Origin: an uncultured bacterium | Lineage (GTDB): Bacteria > Bacillota_I > Bacilli_A > RFN20 > CAG-826 | Direction: 5' to 3' | DNA: 64,000 nt | Assembly (NCBI GenBank): GCA_949296775.1 | Contig: CASFQA010000006.1 | Coordinates: 1-64,000, forward strand | Shown here: positions 15,530-26,200 of the stretch, in pieces | How positions within the stretch are numbered: the stretch's first letter is position 1 | Layout of the letters: each line of letters opens with the position of its first letter | Notes under the pieces: generated by a model | Databases searched by the model: none | Seen by the model: only the letters and a program-made list of their open reading frames with translations | Told to the model about the DNA's origin: nothing | Made by a program: the position numbers and the translations under genes

Positions 15530-16609
15530 ATGGGAAAACCGCGGTTTCTCGATATAGACGACCCTTTGCTAAGCCGAAGGAAGAAGATCGTCAGGAAAAG
15601 GTGGATCCTTATCGGATGCCTGGTCATAGCTCTCCTGCTTTTCTCGTTGTTATCGCTACTAATCGATAACCACGGCCTATCATGGGCCGATGAATTCTTG
15701 GCCATTTTCGGCCAAGGGAGCGAAGAGGCCAACGTCATTATCCGAAATATCCGCGCTCGAAGAGTATTATCCGCCGTTCTGGTCGGGATGGGTTTAAGCG
15801 CCTCGGGGGCGATTATGCAAAGCACCCTCCGCAACCCGATGGCCTCACCCTCGACATTAGGGGTCAGCGAATCGGCTACTTTCGGAGCGACCTTAGCCAT
15901 CCTCTTCCTTAGCGGCGGTGCCCTTTCAAGTTCGGGAATATCCATTTCCTCGCCATACGCCGTCACTGGCTTCGCCTTCCTTTTCTCGGTCTTCGCCATC
16001 CTCGTCATCTTGGGTTTATCGAAAATCAAAGGCTTCGCCCCGGAGATCGTCGCCTTAAGCGGGGTCGCGCTGGGAATGCTGTTTCAAGCTTTAACCAATC
16101 TCGTTCAGTATTTCGTTTCCGATACTACCCTCGCAAGCGCCGTCTACTGGACATTCGGGGATTTAACCCGGGCCACCTATGAGCAGATTTACATCCTGAT
16201 GGCCGTTATTTTCCCGAGTTTGCTCGTCTTTATCCTCCTTTCCCCTAAGCTTAATGCCCTCGAGGAAGGGGACGAGACGGCCAAAAGCCTCGGGATCAAC
16301 GTCGGTTTAGTTCGTTTTATTGGACTCCTATTGGCTTCCTTGATTACCGCCGTCTCCGTCTCTTTCGTCGGGATCATCGGCTTTATCGGCCTAGTCATCC
16401 CGCAGCTGATGAAGCGGCTAATCGGAGCCGATAACCGTTATCTGATCCCGATCTCCGCTTTAGTCGGCGGATCGGCCTTGCTTATATGCGATCTTTTATC
16501 AAGGATCTTGCTTAACGGGACCAACTTGCCAGTCGGGGCATTGACCGCCATCATCGGGGCCCCGATTTTCATCTACATCCTTTTAACCAATCGGAGGCGG
16601 AGTGGATGA
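15530..16609 (+). CDS. FecCD-family ABC permease
   Basis: This 359-residue polytopic protein is of the BtuC/FecCD/FhuB family. The family pattern is visible in IIRNIRARRVLSAVLVGMGL, SGAIMQSTLRNPMASPSTLG, LAGVALG-like ALSGVALGM, and FVGIIGFIGLVIPQLMKRLI near the C-terminus. About ten membrane segments are expected. It would form a homodimeric channel for ferric siderophore, haem or cobalamin. Its stop overlaps the start of the ATPase gene (ATGA). The start at 15530 has only a weak GGAGAA upstream. It is probably repressed by the divergent TetR protein. Confidence 0.92.
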   Translation: MGKPRFLDIDDPLLSRRKKIVRKRWILIGCLVIALLLFSLLSLLIDNHGLSWADEFLAIFGQGSEEANVIIRNIRARRVLSAVLVGMGLSASGAIMQSTLRNPMASPSTLGVSESATFGATLAILFLSGGALSSSGISISSPYAVTGFAFLFSVFAILVILGLSKIKGFAPEIVALSGVALGMLFQALTNLVQYFVSDTTLASAVYWTFGDLTRATYEQIYILMAVIFPSLLVFILLSPKLNALEEGDETAKSLGINVGLVRFIGLLLASLITAVSVSFVGIIGFIGLVIPQLMKRLIGADNRYLIPISALVGGSALLICDLLSRILLNGTNLPVGALTAIIGAPIFIYILLTNRRRSG

Positions 16610-17361
16610 GCTTGCTTTTCACCGATATCGACTTCGCCTATTCCAAAAAGGAAAAGCCGATCCTTAAAGGGGCGAGCCTCGAGGTCAAACCCGGCCATAT
16701 CGCCGCTTTGTTGGGCAATAACGGAGCCGGGAAAACCACGATCCTCCGTTTGCTATTAGGCATACTTAAGCCAAACAAGGGGCAAATATCCATCAACGGG
16801 GTCGATTATCGGGATATCAAACGGAACGAACTATCGAAACAAGTCGCCTATGTCCCCCAGAACCCGATTTTCAGCAATAGCATGGTAATCGACGCCATCT
16901 TATTAGGGCGATTGCCTTATTCGCCTTATATATATAAAAAGCGCGACGTCGAGAAGGCCAAAGAAGTCATCGAAAGGCTGAATCTGACCCCGCTAGCCTA
17001 TCAAAACGCCGCTTCGCTTTCCGGCGGGGAGAAGCAAAAAGTCGCCTTAGGCCGAGCCCTCGTCAATGACGCCGGCTTATTGCTCCTCGACGAGCCGACC
17101 GCCGCGCTCGACGTCAAAGCCACCAAGGAAGTCACTGAGATTCTCAAAACCGAGGCTAAGCAAGGCAAAGCCATCCTTACTTGCCTCCACGATATCGAAT
17201 TAGCCTATCGCCTCGCCGATGAATTTTATCTGCTTATCGACGAGACCTTAGTCCATATACCAAACAAAGAGGGATTGACGGAGGAGCAATTACGGCTCGC
17301 TTACGGGATTGATTTGCGGATAAAGATCCTCGATGGCGAGTTGTTTGTATCTTATTTATGA
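16606..17361 (+). CDS. ABC transporter ATP-binding protein (FepC/FhuC type)
   Basis: This 251-residue ATPase has Walker A GNNGAGKTT (about 37-45), Q-loop AYVPQNP, signature LSGGEKQKVALGRAL, Walker B LLLLDEPTAALD, and H-loop CLHD. The layout matches ATPases of FecCD-type importers. It overlaps the permease gene by 4 bp and the binding-protein gene by 4 bp, so the three are translationally coupled and make one importer. Confidence 0.95.
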   Translation: MSLLFTDIDFAYSKKEKPILKGASLEVKPGHIAALLGNNGAGKTTILRLLLGILKPNKGQISINGVDYRDIKRNELSKQVAYVPQNPIFSNSMVIDAILLGRLPYSPYIYKKRDVEKAKEVIERLNLTPLAYQNAASLSGGEKQKVALGRALVNDAGLLLLDEPTAALDVKATKEVTEILKTEAKQGKAILTCLHDIELAYRLADEFYLLIDETLVHIPNKEGLTEEQLRLAYGIDLRIKILDGELFVSYL

Positions 17362-18542
17362 AAAAACCATTGCTTATGTTAAACGTCTTCTTGCTAGCGG
17401 CCTGCCAGCAAGGGACAAGTTCCACTTCAAAAGAAGGGGGAATCACCATTACCGACGCGTTAGGAAGGAAAGTGAGCCTCGTCCCCGGGGAAGCCAAGCG
17501 CATTGTTTGCATCGGGGCTGGGGCCTTGCGCCTATATTCCTATATCGGCGAACAGGAAAAACTCTGCGGGGTTGAGCGGATCGAGGTGGAATCCGGCGAC
17601 GATGGGGCCTTCGGTTATTTGAATTCGCCTTACGCCCTCCGCCCATATCAGAAAGTCTATGGCCATTATTGGACCGATCTCCCTTCCTGCGGGACCGGGG
17701 GTCCGAAAGCCCAGGTGGTCGAAGAAGAAGCGATCTTTTCCTGCCGTCCGGATTTGATCATCTCGGCCTATGACACGGATAAAGTCGGGATAGATAGGCT
17801 GCAAGAGGATTTAGGGGTACCGGTTTTGACCTTATCCTACGGCGAGACCGAGGCTTTCGACGAAACGCTATATGATTCGTTATTGATCTTAGGCCAAGCG
17901 TTAGATAAGGAGGAGAGAGCCGAGCAGCTCGTTGGCTATATAAAGGGGCTCCATGCTGACTTGCGGCAAAGGCAAGAGAGCATTGAGGACGATCGAAGAG
18001 TAACCGCCTATTTGGCTGGGCAAGCCCGATATGGCCTCAAATCATTCGAGTCCTCAACCGCTCAATATTCGATCTTCGACGCCGCGGGGGTTATAAACGT
18101 CCTCGACCAAAAAGGCTTAATCGGCTATCAAGGGAACGTCAACTTGGAGGATTTGATACTCGATTCCCCGGATAAGATTTTCCTCGACGCCTCGAGTTTA
18201 GCCATCCTGAAAGCGGATTTATCCAGCGCCGAGAAAAGCGAAATACTCCAAAGCATCGAAGCGATCCAAAACGGCGAGGTCTATCTCCAAATGCCTTATA
18301 ACTCTTACTACACCAACTTGGAGATCGCTTATTGCGACGCTTACTGGGTGGGAGCCACTTGTTACCCCGAGCAATATAAAGACCTCGACCTTGAATCCAA
18401 GTTCAACGAAATCTGCAAGACATTCCTGGGGGTGGATTTTTATGCCAACCCCAACCGCGAAGACGACATTTCCGATGTCTATTATGGTGGTTTTCAGCAA
18501 ATCGAAGATTTGTTTGTCTTCTTAGAGCAAGCAGTTAAATGA
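17358..18542 (+). CDS. Substrate-binding lipoprotein of the FecCD-type importer
   Basis: This 394-residue protein has a lipobox LLAAC (Cys16) and a Ser/Thr spacer, then TDALGRKV-type sequence and RIVCIGAGALRLYSYIG, as in Fe-B12 periplasmic-binding proteins. Two lobes are joined by a long helix (about 150-165 and 200 onward). It would deliver an iron complex, haem or corrinoid to the permease encoded upstream. The exact ligand is not readable. It overlaps the ATPase gene by ATGA. Confidence 0.9.
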   Translation: MKKPLLMLNVFLLAACQQGTSSTSKEGGITITDALGRKVSLVPGEAKRIVCIGAGALRLYSYIGEQEKLCGVERIEVESGDDGAFGYLNSPYALRPYQKVYGHYWTDLPSCGTGGPKAQVVEEEAIFSCRPDLIISAYDTDKVGIDRLQEDLGVPVLTLSYGETEAFDETLYDSLLILGQALDKEERAEQLVGYIKGLHADLRQRQESIEDDRRVTAYLAGQARYGLKSFESSTAQYSIFDAAGVINVLDQKGLIGYQGNVNLEDLILDSPDKIFLDASSLAILKADLSSAEKSEILQSIEAIQNGEVYLQMPYNSYYTNLEIAYCDAYWVGATCYPEQYKDLDLESKFNEICKTFLGVDFYANPNREDDISDVYYGGFQQIEDLFVFLEQAVK

Positions 18543-18942
18543 CGGCAAAAACACGTTATTAGGACGATATTCCTTCTTAGAATGCGCAAAAACTTATTCT
18601 TTAAGTAGATTTTTCGATATGTAAAAGCCCGCAATCCAAGCTTTTTGCAAAGGATTTATTGAAAGATGACGCTTAAAACTCGGCCTCGGGCGCTATTTTG
18701 GTATTTATTCGATGCACCGGCGATTTTTTCTTGTCTTGGTGAGACCTAGTTTTTAAGACGAGATGGCTTTTTCAAAACTTTTTCAAACTCTCTTTCATCG
18801 TTTTCATACCGGTTTTCCTCAGTATTAATCGACATAATTGTTATTTCTCCAAAATAGAGAATGACCCTCTACGCCTAAGAAAGGTGGAAATAGAGTGCTC
18901 TTTGACCCCCATTCTATAGAATGAGCCACGGCAGGAAAGCAA
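18543..18942. other. 400-bp intergenic region
   Basis: No gene is evident. Its main feature is the perfect palindrome at 18910-18923. Related half-site-like words, ATAGAGAATG near 18854 and ATAGAGTG near 18890, suggest a regulatory region for the following operon. Confidence 0.5.
18910..18923. promoter_or_regulatory. Palindromic operator candidate
   Basis: CATTCTATAGAATG is a perfect 14-bp palindrome 19 bp before the start at 18943, with TATAGA as a possible -10 inside it. It could be bound by the XRE-type regulator encoded at the end of the same operon. Confidence 0.5.
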
Positions 18943-19899
18943 ATGAACACTACCAAAGAAAAAACCAAAACCAAACTCACTAAGCGGAAAGGCTTCCGCT
19001 ACTCGATGCTCGGGGCCTTCGCCGTCGTGCTCGGGGTCGGCGCCGGATTCGCCGGGGCCTGTGCCTTCAAAGAACCCTTGGTCCAACATGTGGCCAACGG
19101 CGACTCCTACCAAGTCGGCGACGCCTATTTGTTGGAAGCTTTGGCTTTATATAACGGGGCGAAGGAAGACGGCACGCCCTTGCAAGACGTCCTCACCCCC
19201 GACCAGGCCGTGAACCTCGCCTATTCCTTTTACTCCGATGCCAAACAAGGCAAAGCCATCGGGGTGGGGGTTTCCGACGCCGGGATAGCCAAGCAAACCA
19301 TCCAATCCTGCTCAATCAAATCCGATGGAAAATATTTTGAGGAGTCCAATTCCCTCGGCATCGTCAATATTTATAACCGGATGTACGAAGAGGGGGATAA
19401 CACCAAAACCTATTGGGGCTCTTCTTCCGATTACGCCTCGCACCCCGAGGAAACGATGAGCAACGAGGAATACGCTGATTTGATGGGCCGGACCGTCTCC
19501 GATCCCCTTATCTATATCGTTTCCCCTAAGACCATCCTAAACGGCGATACCTTATCCGGGGATCCCTCATCCGGGATCTACGCCAATAGCCACGGCTATA
19601 CCATCGAAATCGAGATGAAATCAGAGGACGGCATGATGCCAGGCATCGCCAACTACCAAAAACAGATGAAAACCATCTCGGGGCTTAAATCGTATCCGGT
19701 TTTCGAATACTGCCACCTTACGATTGAAACCGACGCTGACTTGAATCTTATTTCCATGACTACCCATGAACGTTATCAAGCGGACATGGGATTCATCAAA
19801 TCCAAATGCACCGGGACCTTGACCACCCACTATTCCACCAGCGATGTCAGCATCCCTTCGCTAAACGACCAAATCGACTATTCGGCCTACCAGGCCTAA
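18943..19899 (+). CDS. Membrane-anchored extracytoplasmic protein (318 aa)
   Basis: A Lys-rich N-terminus is followed by one hydrophobic segment (about 21-42, ending AGFAGACAFKEP). The rest is soluble and presumably outside the cell. A non-canonical lipobox-like AGAC might allow lipidation, but an uncleaved anchor is equally possible. No known domain is recognised. It is the first gene of a tightly spaced run (9 nt to the next gene) with two giant surface proteins, implying a joint role at the cell surface. CAGGAAAG lies before the start. Confidence 0.75.
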   Translation: MNTTKEKTKTKLTKRKGFRYSMLGAFAVVLGVGAGFAGACAFKEPLVQHVANGDSYQVGDAYLLEALALYNGAKEDGTPLQDVLTPDQAVNLAYSFYSDAKQGKAIGVGVSDAGIAKQTIQSCSIKSDGKYFEESNSLGIVNIYNRMYEEGDNTKTYWGSSSDYASHPEETMSNEEYADLMGRTVSDPLIYIVSPKTILNGDTLSGDPSSGIYANSHGYTIEIEMKSEDGMMPGIANYQKQMKTISGLKSYPVFEYCHLTIETDADLNLISMTTHERYQADMGFIKSKCTGTLTTHYSTSDVSIPSLNDQIDYSAYQA

Positions 19900-19908
19900 G
19901 GGGGCATT

Positions 19909-22900
19909 ATGAACGCCAAAACCAAATCGCTAATCACCGGCGGGATATTCTTCCTCGCCTTTTTCGGACTTTCGACCGGGCTCACCTATTACTTGATGCC
20001 CCAAAAAGTCCAAACCGTGGTCGATGAAGGGCCAAACGATGACCCTTCGACGCCCGATAATCCGGCCACCCAAACCCATAAGGACACTTTAATCAATTCA
20101 CTCGTCGACCAAGCGATGGGCGAGGGGCTCTCCTTGGCCATCGATCAAGCGACCCTTGCTTTCGATGAGCAAAACGCTCTGAAATTCGACGGCGCTAAAC
20201 TTAATTTAGCCCTCGGCGGCCTATCAATCCACGGGATCGACCTTACCCTAGAAGCCCCGGTCGATTACAACTCCAAGCAACGCTCGCTTGAGCTGGCCTT
20301 GTTGGACGATAACCTCTATTTCTCGATTTCCAATTACCAGCAAGACGGGACCGATTACGATTTCAAATACAAAGTCTCGACCGCCGCCGAAGACATCCTC
20401 GACGAGGAAGGGAACCCCAAAACCGACCCCGTCACCGGCGGAACGCTCCAATACGAGTACGGGAAACTCGACTGGGTCATCGAAGATATCCTTTCGATAT
20501 TAAGCGACGGGGATATCAACGTCTCTTTCCCTTCGATCGGCGATGCTATCTCTGGGACGGCTGGTTCAACGGAGGAAAGCGAAGCGTCTTCGGTTGACCT
20601 TAACGCCATCCTCGCCTCGATGGAGGAAATGAAAGAGGTCAGCAAAGACGGCAACCCTTATTTCCAATGGGATTTGGAGATCGCCGGGCTTTCGTTGCCG
20701 ATCGGCTTAAAAGCCGACTCCAACTATAACCTGACCGGGGTCGACCTCCCCTATAGCGAAGGCGCGGTCGATTTAGGCAACGGCTTGACCTTGGATTTAT
20801 CGGCCACCGTCACCTCCGGCTCCATCGACTGGTCTTTGCCCTACCCGGAAACCGAGTACCGCCGCTTAGAGGATTCGATGGGTTTGTTCCGCGGCTTAGC
20901 CGGAATGGTCGCCCATCCCCAGTTCGGGTTTGAACTCAATGCGTCCTTAACCCACCACGAAGAGGCGATACCCGCCTCGACCTTAATCGTCGGGAAAGAC
21001 GAGATCAACGAAAAAGCCACCCTCGCCTTGACTGGTCAAGTCGATATGGATAAGCGGGTCTTCCGCTCGGCCGAAGCCAACCTAGGGCTATTCGTCAACG
21101 ACGACGAATCGGCTGCTCAGAGTATCTCGACCCATCTTCTTAACGGCGAAGCCTACCTAAACGTCAACGAGGTCTTGAAGGCCAAAACCAGCAAAGTCAC
21201 CAACGACGAATTGCTTGGGAAGATCAAAGACGCCTTAGCCAGCGACAAAGACGGGGCCATCACCGAAAACCAGATGGATATGACACTAAGCGCCATCTCC
21301 GCCATCACCAACTACCTGCAAGGCGATTTGGCGACCGGGCTGCAGGAAGGCCATTACGAAGCCGCCCTTGAGCTATTGAAGACCATCAAAAACGAAGACA
21401 ACCTGATCAAAGTCGAAGTCACCCTCGAGCCCATCGGCATCGAAGGCGGCCTCACCTTGACCTTAGACGGAAACGAGGGGAAATCGCTGCTCAACATCGA
21501 TTTCAAGCAAATCCAATTCGCTTCCTTCACTTTCGATGGCTCGTTGAAGACGACCGCCTTCGAAGCCCCGAATCTATCCGATGACGAGAAGGCCCAATAT
21601 CAGGAGATGACCCATTTGGTCGGAGTCGCCGAGCAAGTCGAGGCCATCGCCAATTCCAAGCAAGCGACCCTCGGGCTCTACTTATCCGTCGGGGAAATCG
21701 AAGCCGACGCCACTTTGGCTTTCGACCTATCCAAAGCAATAGGGGCGCTGAAGATGGAAATCACCTCCGGAAGCGAGAATTCCCGCAATACCCACACGGT
21801 TATGGCGGATCTTTATTCCGATACCGCCGGTCAATTGGATGAAGCCCGGCTCTCCTATTCCTCCTTTAAAGAGGGGAATGCGAGCAACCCGAAGAACACC
21901 ACCCCTTTAAGAGGGAAGATGAACATCTCCTCCTTGAATCCCCTGTTGGATTCCATCATGGGCTTAGGGAAGATGGAGCACCGGTTCAACCGGCTTACCG
22001 CTTCCTTAATCGACGATACCTCAACCTCCTTGCTCGCCTCCTTGACCAAAGGGCAGTATTTCGACCTCCTTCGCCTCCACGTGATCAAGTCGGCTTCAAT
22101 CGAAGGGGATAACCACGTCTTCCTCCTCGACGGCTCCTCGCTTGGCTTAACCGGCGAGATCACCATCAAGATCGCCTATGACGCCGCCCCGCAGGAAGGC
22201 AGCGGGTTCACCGAAGGCGGATTCTCCTCCCTCTGCATCGAAGGAACCGGCTTTAAGCTCGCCATTAACCTGCTCGACACCAAAGCCGAGGCTTCCTCCC
22301 TCTCTTACTTATCGGCTTTTCCGGCCGAGCAATTCACCGACCTTGGCGGCTTGGCTAACCTTTCGAGTTACTTCCTCGACACCCTGACCATCGGGGCCGA
22401 CGACAGCTTCGGGGTTTCGACCTATGAAGTCGAAGCGAACCTCGACGTCGTCTTAGGCCAATATGAGCTCAATGCCTTGAAACTCAAGCTCGGGGCCCGG
22501 CTAGAAGGGGCCAAGACGATGGTTTACGCCGAGATCAAGGACATGCCGCTGATCAAAGGGATCAACGCGCCCGAAGACCCCCATTACTTCCGGCCCCAGG
22601 AATACTTAGGGAGCAGAGACGTCGCCTTCTATTTCTATGCCGATGGGATCGATCCCGAAGGCGAGGTATTGATGACCCGCGAATCGACCTACGGAAGGCT
22701 TCGCAACGTCAAAGACGCTCTCCGGCTCGACGGGGCGACCTTCTTAAACGATATCCCCGGGTATTTGCTTAAGTACCTGCTTGGCATCAACGAATCCTTC
22801 TTTGAAGGGGTTGCCAGCCAAAGCGGAACCGCGGCCTTCGAGCTGCCGTCGATCCACCCGGAAGACGTATTGAATAATTTCGTCTTAGGAGAAGTTGATT

Positions 22901-23271
22901 CCGCCCCTTACCTCAAACTGGGTTTGGACCTTGGCGAATTGACCGGTTTCAGCTTCCTCGGCGACTTAAACCTCGTGGTCTACGGGGTCAATGCGTCCAG
23001 CGCGGAAGCCAAGTACCACGCGATCGAGAGGATCAGCCTCGACGCCGGGATCGCCTTATCGGGCGAATTAAGCGTCTGCTCCTTATCCCTCGATGCCAAA
23101 CTAAATAATGTCACCAACGGGGTTTATACCGATGGCTTCGCTTTCTGCCAGCAAGCCTATAACGCTTACTTCATCAACGAAGAGGGCGAAGACGTCTCGA
23201 CGACTTTCGCCTCCGAGAAGTTCACCCATAAGGAAGTCGGCGCCGGCAACTACTATTTGAGCAAGGAGTAA
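19909..23271 (+). CDS. Giant surface protein, paralogue 1 (1120 aa)
   Basis: An N-terminal signal anchor (about 7-30) is followed by about 1090 extracellular residues rich in short beta-strand patterns alternating L, D and S. It is a paralogue of the next gene. Both share, in order, an LSIHG(I/L)(D/S)L segment, a (K/S)YKVS.....D..G block, an L(D/S)..GL.G...LTLDG unit, LTFDG/FTFDG, and similar C-termini. No catalytic motif, LPXTG or C-terminal membrane segment is seen. AAGGGGG precedes the start. The function is unknown. A lipid- or polymer-binding or structural surface role is conjecture. Confidence 0.8.
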   Translation: MNAKTKSLITGGIFFLAFFGLSTGLTYYLMPQKVQTVVDEGPNDDPSTPDNPATQTHKDTLINSLVDQAMGEGLSLAIDQATLAFDEQNALKFDGAKLNLALGGLSIHGIDLTLEAPVDYNSKQRSLELALLDDNLYFSISNYQQDGTDYDFKYKVSTAAEDILDEEGNPKTDPVTGGTLQYEYGKLDWVIEDILSILSDGDINVSFPSIGDAISGTAGSTEESEASSVDLNAILASMEEMKEVSKDGNPYFQWDLEIAGLSLPIGLKADSNYNLTGVDLPYSEGAVDLGNGLTLDLSATVTSGSIDWSLPYPETEYRRLEDSMGLFRGLAGMVAHPQFGFELNASLTHHEEAIPASTLIVGKDEINEKATLALTGQVDMDKRVFRSAEANLGLFVNDDESAAQSISTHLLNGEAYLNVNEVLKAKTSKVTNDELLGKIKDALASDKDGAITENQMDMTLSAISAITNYLQGDLATGLQEGHYEAALELLKTIKNEDNLIKVEVTLEPIGIEGGLTLTLDGNEGKSLLNIDFKQIQFASFTFDGSLKTTAFEAPNLSDDEKAQYQEMTHLVGVAEQVEAIANSKQATLGLYLSVGEIEADATLAFDLSKAIGALKMEITSGSENSRNTHTVMADLYSDTAGQLDEARLSYSSFKEGNASNPKNTTPLRGKMNISSLNPLLDSIMGLGKMEHRFNRLTASLIDDTSTSLLASLTKGQYFDLLRLHVIKSASIEGDNHVFLLDGSSLGLTGEITIKIAYDAAPQEGSGFTEGGFSSLCIEGTGFKLAINLLDTKAEASSLSYLSAFPAEQFTDLGGLANLSSYFLDTLTIGADDSFGVSTYEVEANLDVVLGQYELNALKLKLGARLEGAKTMVYAEIKDMPLIKGINAPEDPHYFRPQEYLGSRDVAFYFYADGIDPEGEVLMTRESTYGRLRNVKDALRLDGATFLNDIPGYLLKYLLGINESFFEGVASQSGTAAFELPSIHPEDVLNNFVLGEVDSAPYLKLGLDLGELTGFSFLGDLNLVVYGVNASSAEAKYHAIERISLDAGIALSGELSVCSLSLDAKLNNVTNGVYTDGFAFCQQAYNAYFINEEGEDVSTTFASEKFTHKEVGAGNYYLSKE

Positions 23272-23274
23272 GGG

Positions 23275-26200
23275 ATGGGCAAAAGGGTTTACTCTCATAT
23301 CCTCCCCTTGCTCCTCTTCCCTTCATTGCTCTTCGCTTCCTATTCGCCCCAGGCCAATAAAGCGGATGAACCGGAAGAAAGCACGAACGGAACGGACGAA
23401 CCCTCTTTGAACGCGCCTTCCTTCCCCGAGCAATTGCTCACTTCCCTTTCCGAAGGGTTAAGCCTCGACGTCGAGGGAGCCATCGATTTAGGGGGCGTCG
23501 ATAACGTCATCAAGATTGAGGACGGCCGGCTCGATATCGCCGTCTCCGCCTTCTCGATCCATGGCCTGTCCTTAGCCGCCGACCTCCCTTTAACCTATAA
23601 CGAGCAATCCTTAAACCTCTCTTTGAACCTCCATAACGATTGGCTCTACGCCCAACTTAGCGACCCGACCCGCCATGACGAGGTCGAGCTATCGTATAAG
23701 GTTTCCTTGTCCGCGATGGACGTGACCGACGAAAACGGCCCGGTCGAGGATGAGCTGACCGGCGGCATCATCTATTATGACTATGGGATGCTCGATTATT
23801 GCATCGACTCCATCCTCAACGCCATCACCGATGGAGGCTACCGCTACCGGGTCTCCGCCTCCTCGCCCTCGCTTATCGATCCCACCGCCATCCTGAACTC
23901 GCTTAATAGCATCGCCCTCGATCCGGCTTATCAAGACAATGCCCATTACCTTTGGGAATTGCCGCTTGGGGATGCCGTCCTCCCGATCGGGTTAGTCGGG
24001 GACTCGGCTTTAGAGGGCATCAACCTCCCCAATGACGGAAGCTATTTCACCTACGGGGGGATCGGCTATTCCCTTAACGCCCTCTTGACCGAAAGGCCGG
24101 CCGACTTCGCTATCCTTCCTTCGGCTTTGGAATATCCGGAGCTAAACGATTCCTTGGAGCTTTTCAAGAAGATCGCCCTCCTCGCGGTCGCCCCGCAGTT
24201 CAGCTTATCGACCGGCGACGAAGGCATCGCCGTCAAGCACAGCGAAGCCGCCTATGATGGGGGCGATTACGGCTTTGCCCGCCCCGCCATCGAGGAGACG
24301 GCCATCATGAAGCTCGATTCCTCAATCGACGTCGGCGGAGGATTATTGAAAGGGCTAAGCATCGCCGCCTCGACCAGCTGCAACGAACATAGCCAAGCCT
24401 TGCGGATCGACGTCGACGAAGATAACGCCTATCTAAGCCTAAATGGGGTCGTGCGCGCCTATAGCGAGCTTTCGACCATCAACTCCATCATCGATTCCCT
24501 CGGCGGGGTCTTCGGGGAAGCGGCCGCCTCCTACGACGTCCTCTTCGCTTTCCTAAAACTCAACGACTTCATCTCCCCGATCCTAAATTCCTCTTTGGTC
24601 GCTTCCCTTAGGGAGGGGCGATATGAGGAGATCATCACCTTAGTCGACTCCCTCCATAACGATGATAACCTCGTCACCGCCACCCTCGATCTCGATAAGG
24701 TCGGCTTGAAAGGGCAGGTCGCCTTGACCCTTGACGGGAAAAGCAACGAATTGGCCCGGATCGAGCTAAAGGAAGCCGGGGCCAGCAACTTGACCTTCGA
24801 TGGGGTCATCACGGTCAAAGACTACCGGCCCATCGATCCGATAGATAAAGAAACCTATCACCATTTGACCCACCTTCCGACCTTAGCCGATGGACTCGCT
24901 TCCTTCGGGGAAAGCAAAAACGGCTCCTTTCAGGTGACCGGTTACTTCGGGAAGCTAAGCGAGTCGACCGTCCCGAGCGAACTCGCCGACCTCGCCTATA
25001 TGCAGACTGGCTTCGGTTTCCAAGGGCAGGCGGCTTTCGATATCGAATCGCAATCGGGGATGGCCAACCTCACCGTCTATGACCGGAAGGCCGAATACCG
25101 AAACAACCATCACCTCCAGCTGTCCTATTCCGACCAAGGCTATGTCGATATTGAAGGGGAGCGTAAGAATTCCCTGCTCTTCCATTACGACTCGAAGAAC
25201 AGCGAACCGATTCCTGAGGGGGAATCGGGCTCCCGAACCAACCCCAAGGATAGCGATGGGCTCAATGGGCGGATGGAGGAGGCGACCTTCGCCTCGATGA
25301 TGAAAGTCGCCAAAACCTTCCTCACCTCTTCCGACCCCCGTTTCCAGCGGCTCACCAATATGTTCTCCTCGGTCATGAACTCCGGGCTTATCTACCTGTT
25401 CACCAACTCCCGCTTCCTAGAAGCCATCTCCAGCGAGTTCATCATCGACGCCTCCTTCTCCGAATCGAGGGATTCGATTAAGCTCTCCGCCGACGCCTTT
25501 GGCACCAGCGAGCCGGTGGAAATCGCCTTGAATTTCGTTGCTTCCGGCTTAGCCTCCGTTGAGCTCATCACCGCGATCGGGGAAGCGGAAAGCCTGCAGA
25601 ACTGCTATATTCGGATCGAAAACATGGAATCGAAGGAAAGCGCGCAAATCCAAGAGCAAATCGATAAAGCGTTTGGAAATAACTCCTATGCCTTCACCGA
25701 TTTCTCCTCCTTAGGAAGTTTATTGGATTGCCTCGAGGGTTCCTTGACTCTAGGGGCCACCGCCGAGAACGGGTATACCTCCACTTACCGATTAACCGGC
25801 AGCCTGACCATCGATATGCCCATATATGGCGAAATGAAAACCAACTTCGACGCCTTCATCCGCCTGCAAGGGTCGGAGATCATGATGTTCTTCTCGCTGA
25901 ACGAACCAATGAAGGTAGGGGTCAACCTCGGGGCGGGCCCGGTCGGGGGAACCCGTTACATCAATCTTTACTATTACATCAACGGCAATGACGTCGCGAA
26001 CCCCGAGGGCTGGGCTTACGTCGAGCAATATGACGTCGAGGACCATTTGCTATGGCAATCGACCAGTTCGCGCGCAGCCAAGATAAAGGGCAGCAGCTTC
26101 AACGCGAATTTGATGGGGCACATTCTCCAAACGACTTTAGGATATCGGGATCTCGTTCAAGAGCTTATCGATGCAATGAAAATCGATACGGCCAAAGCCG

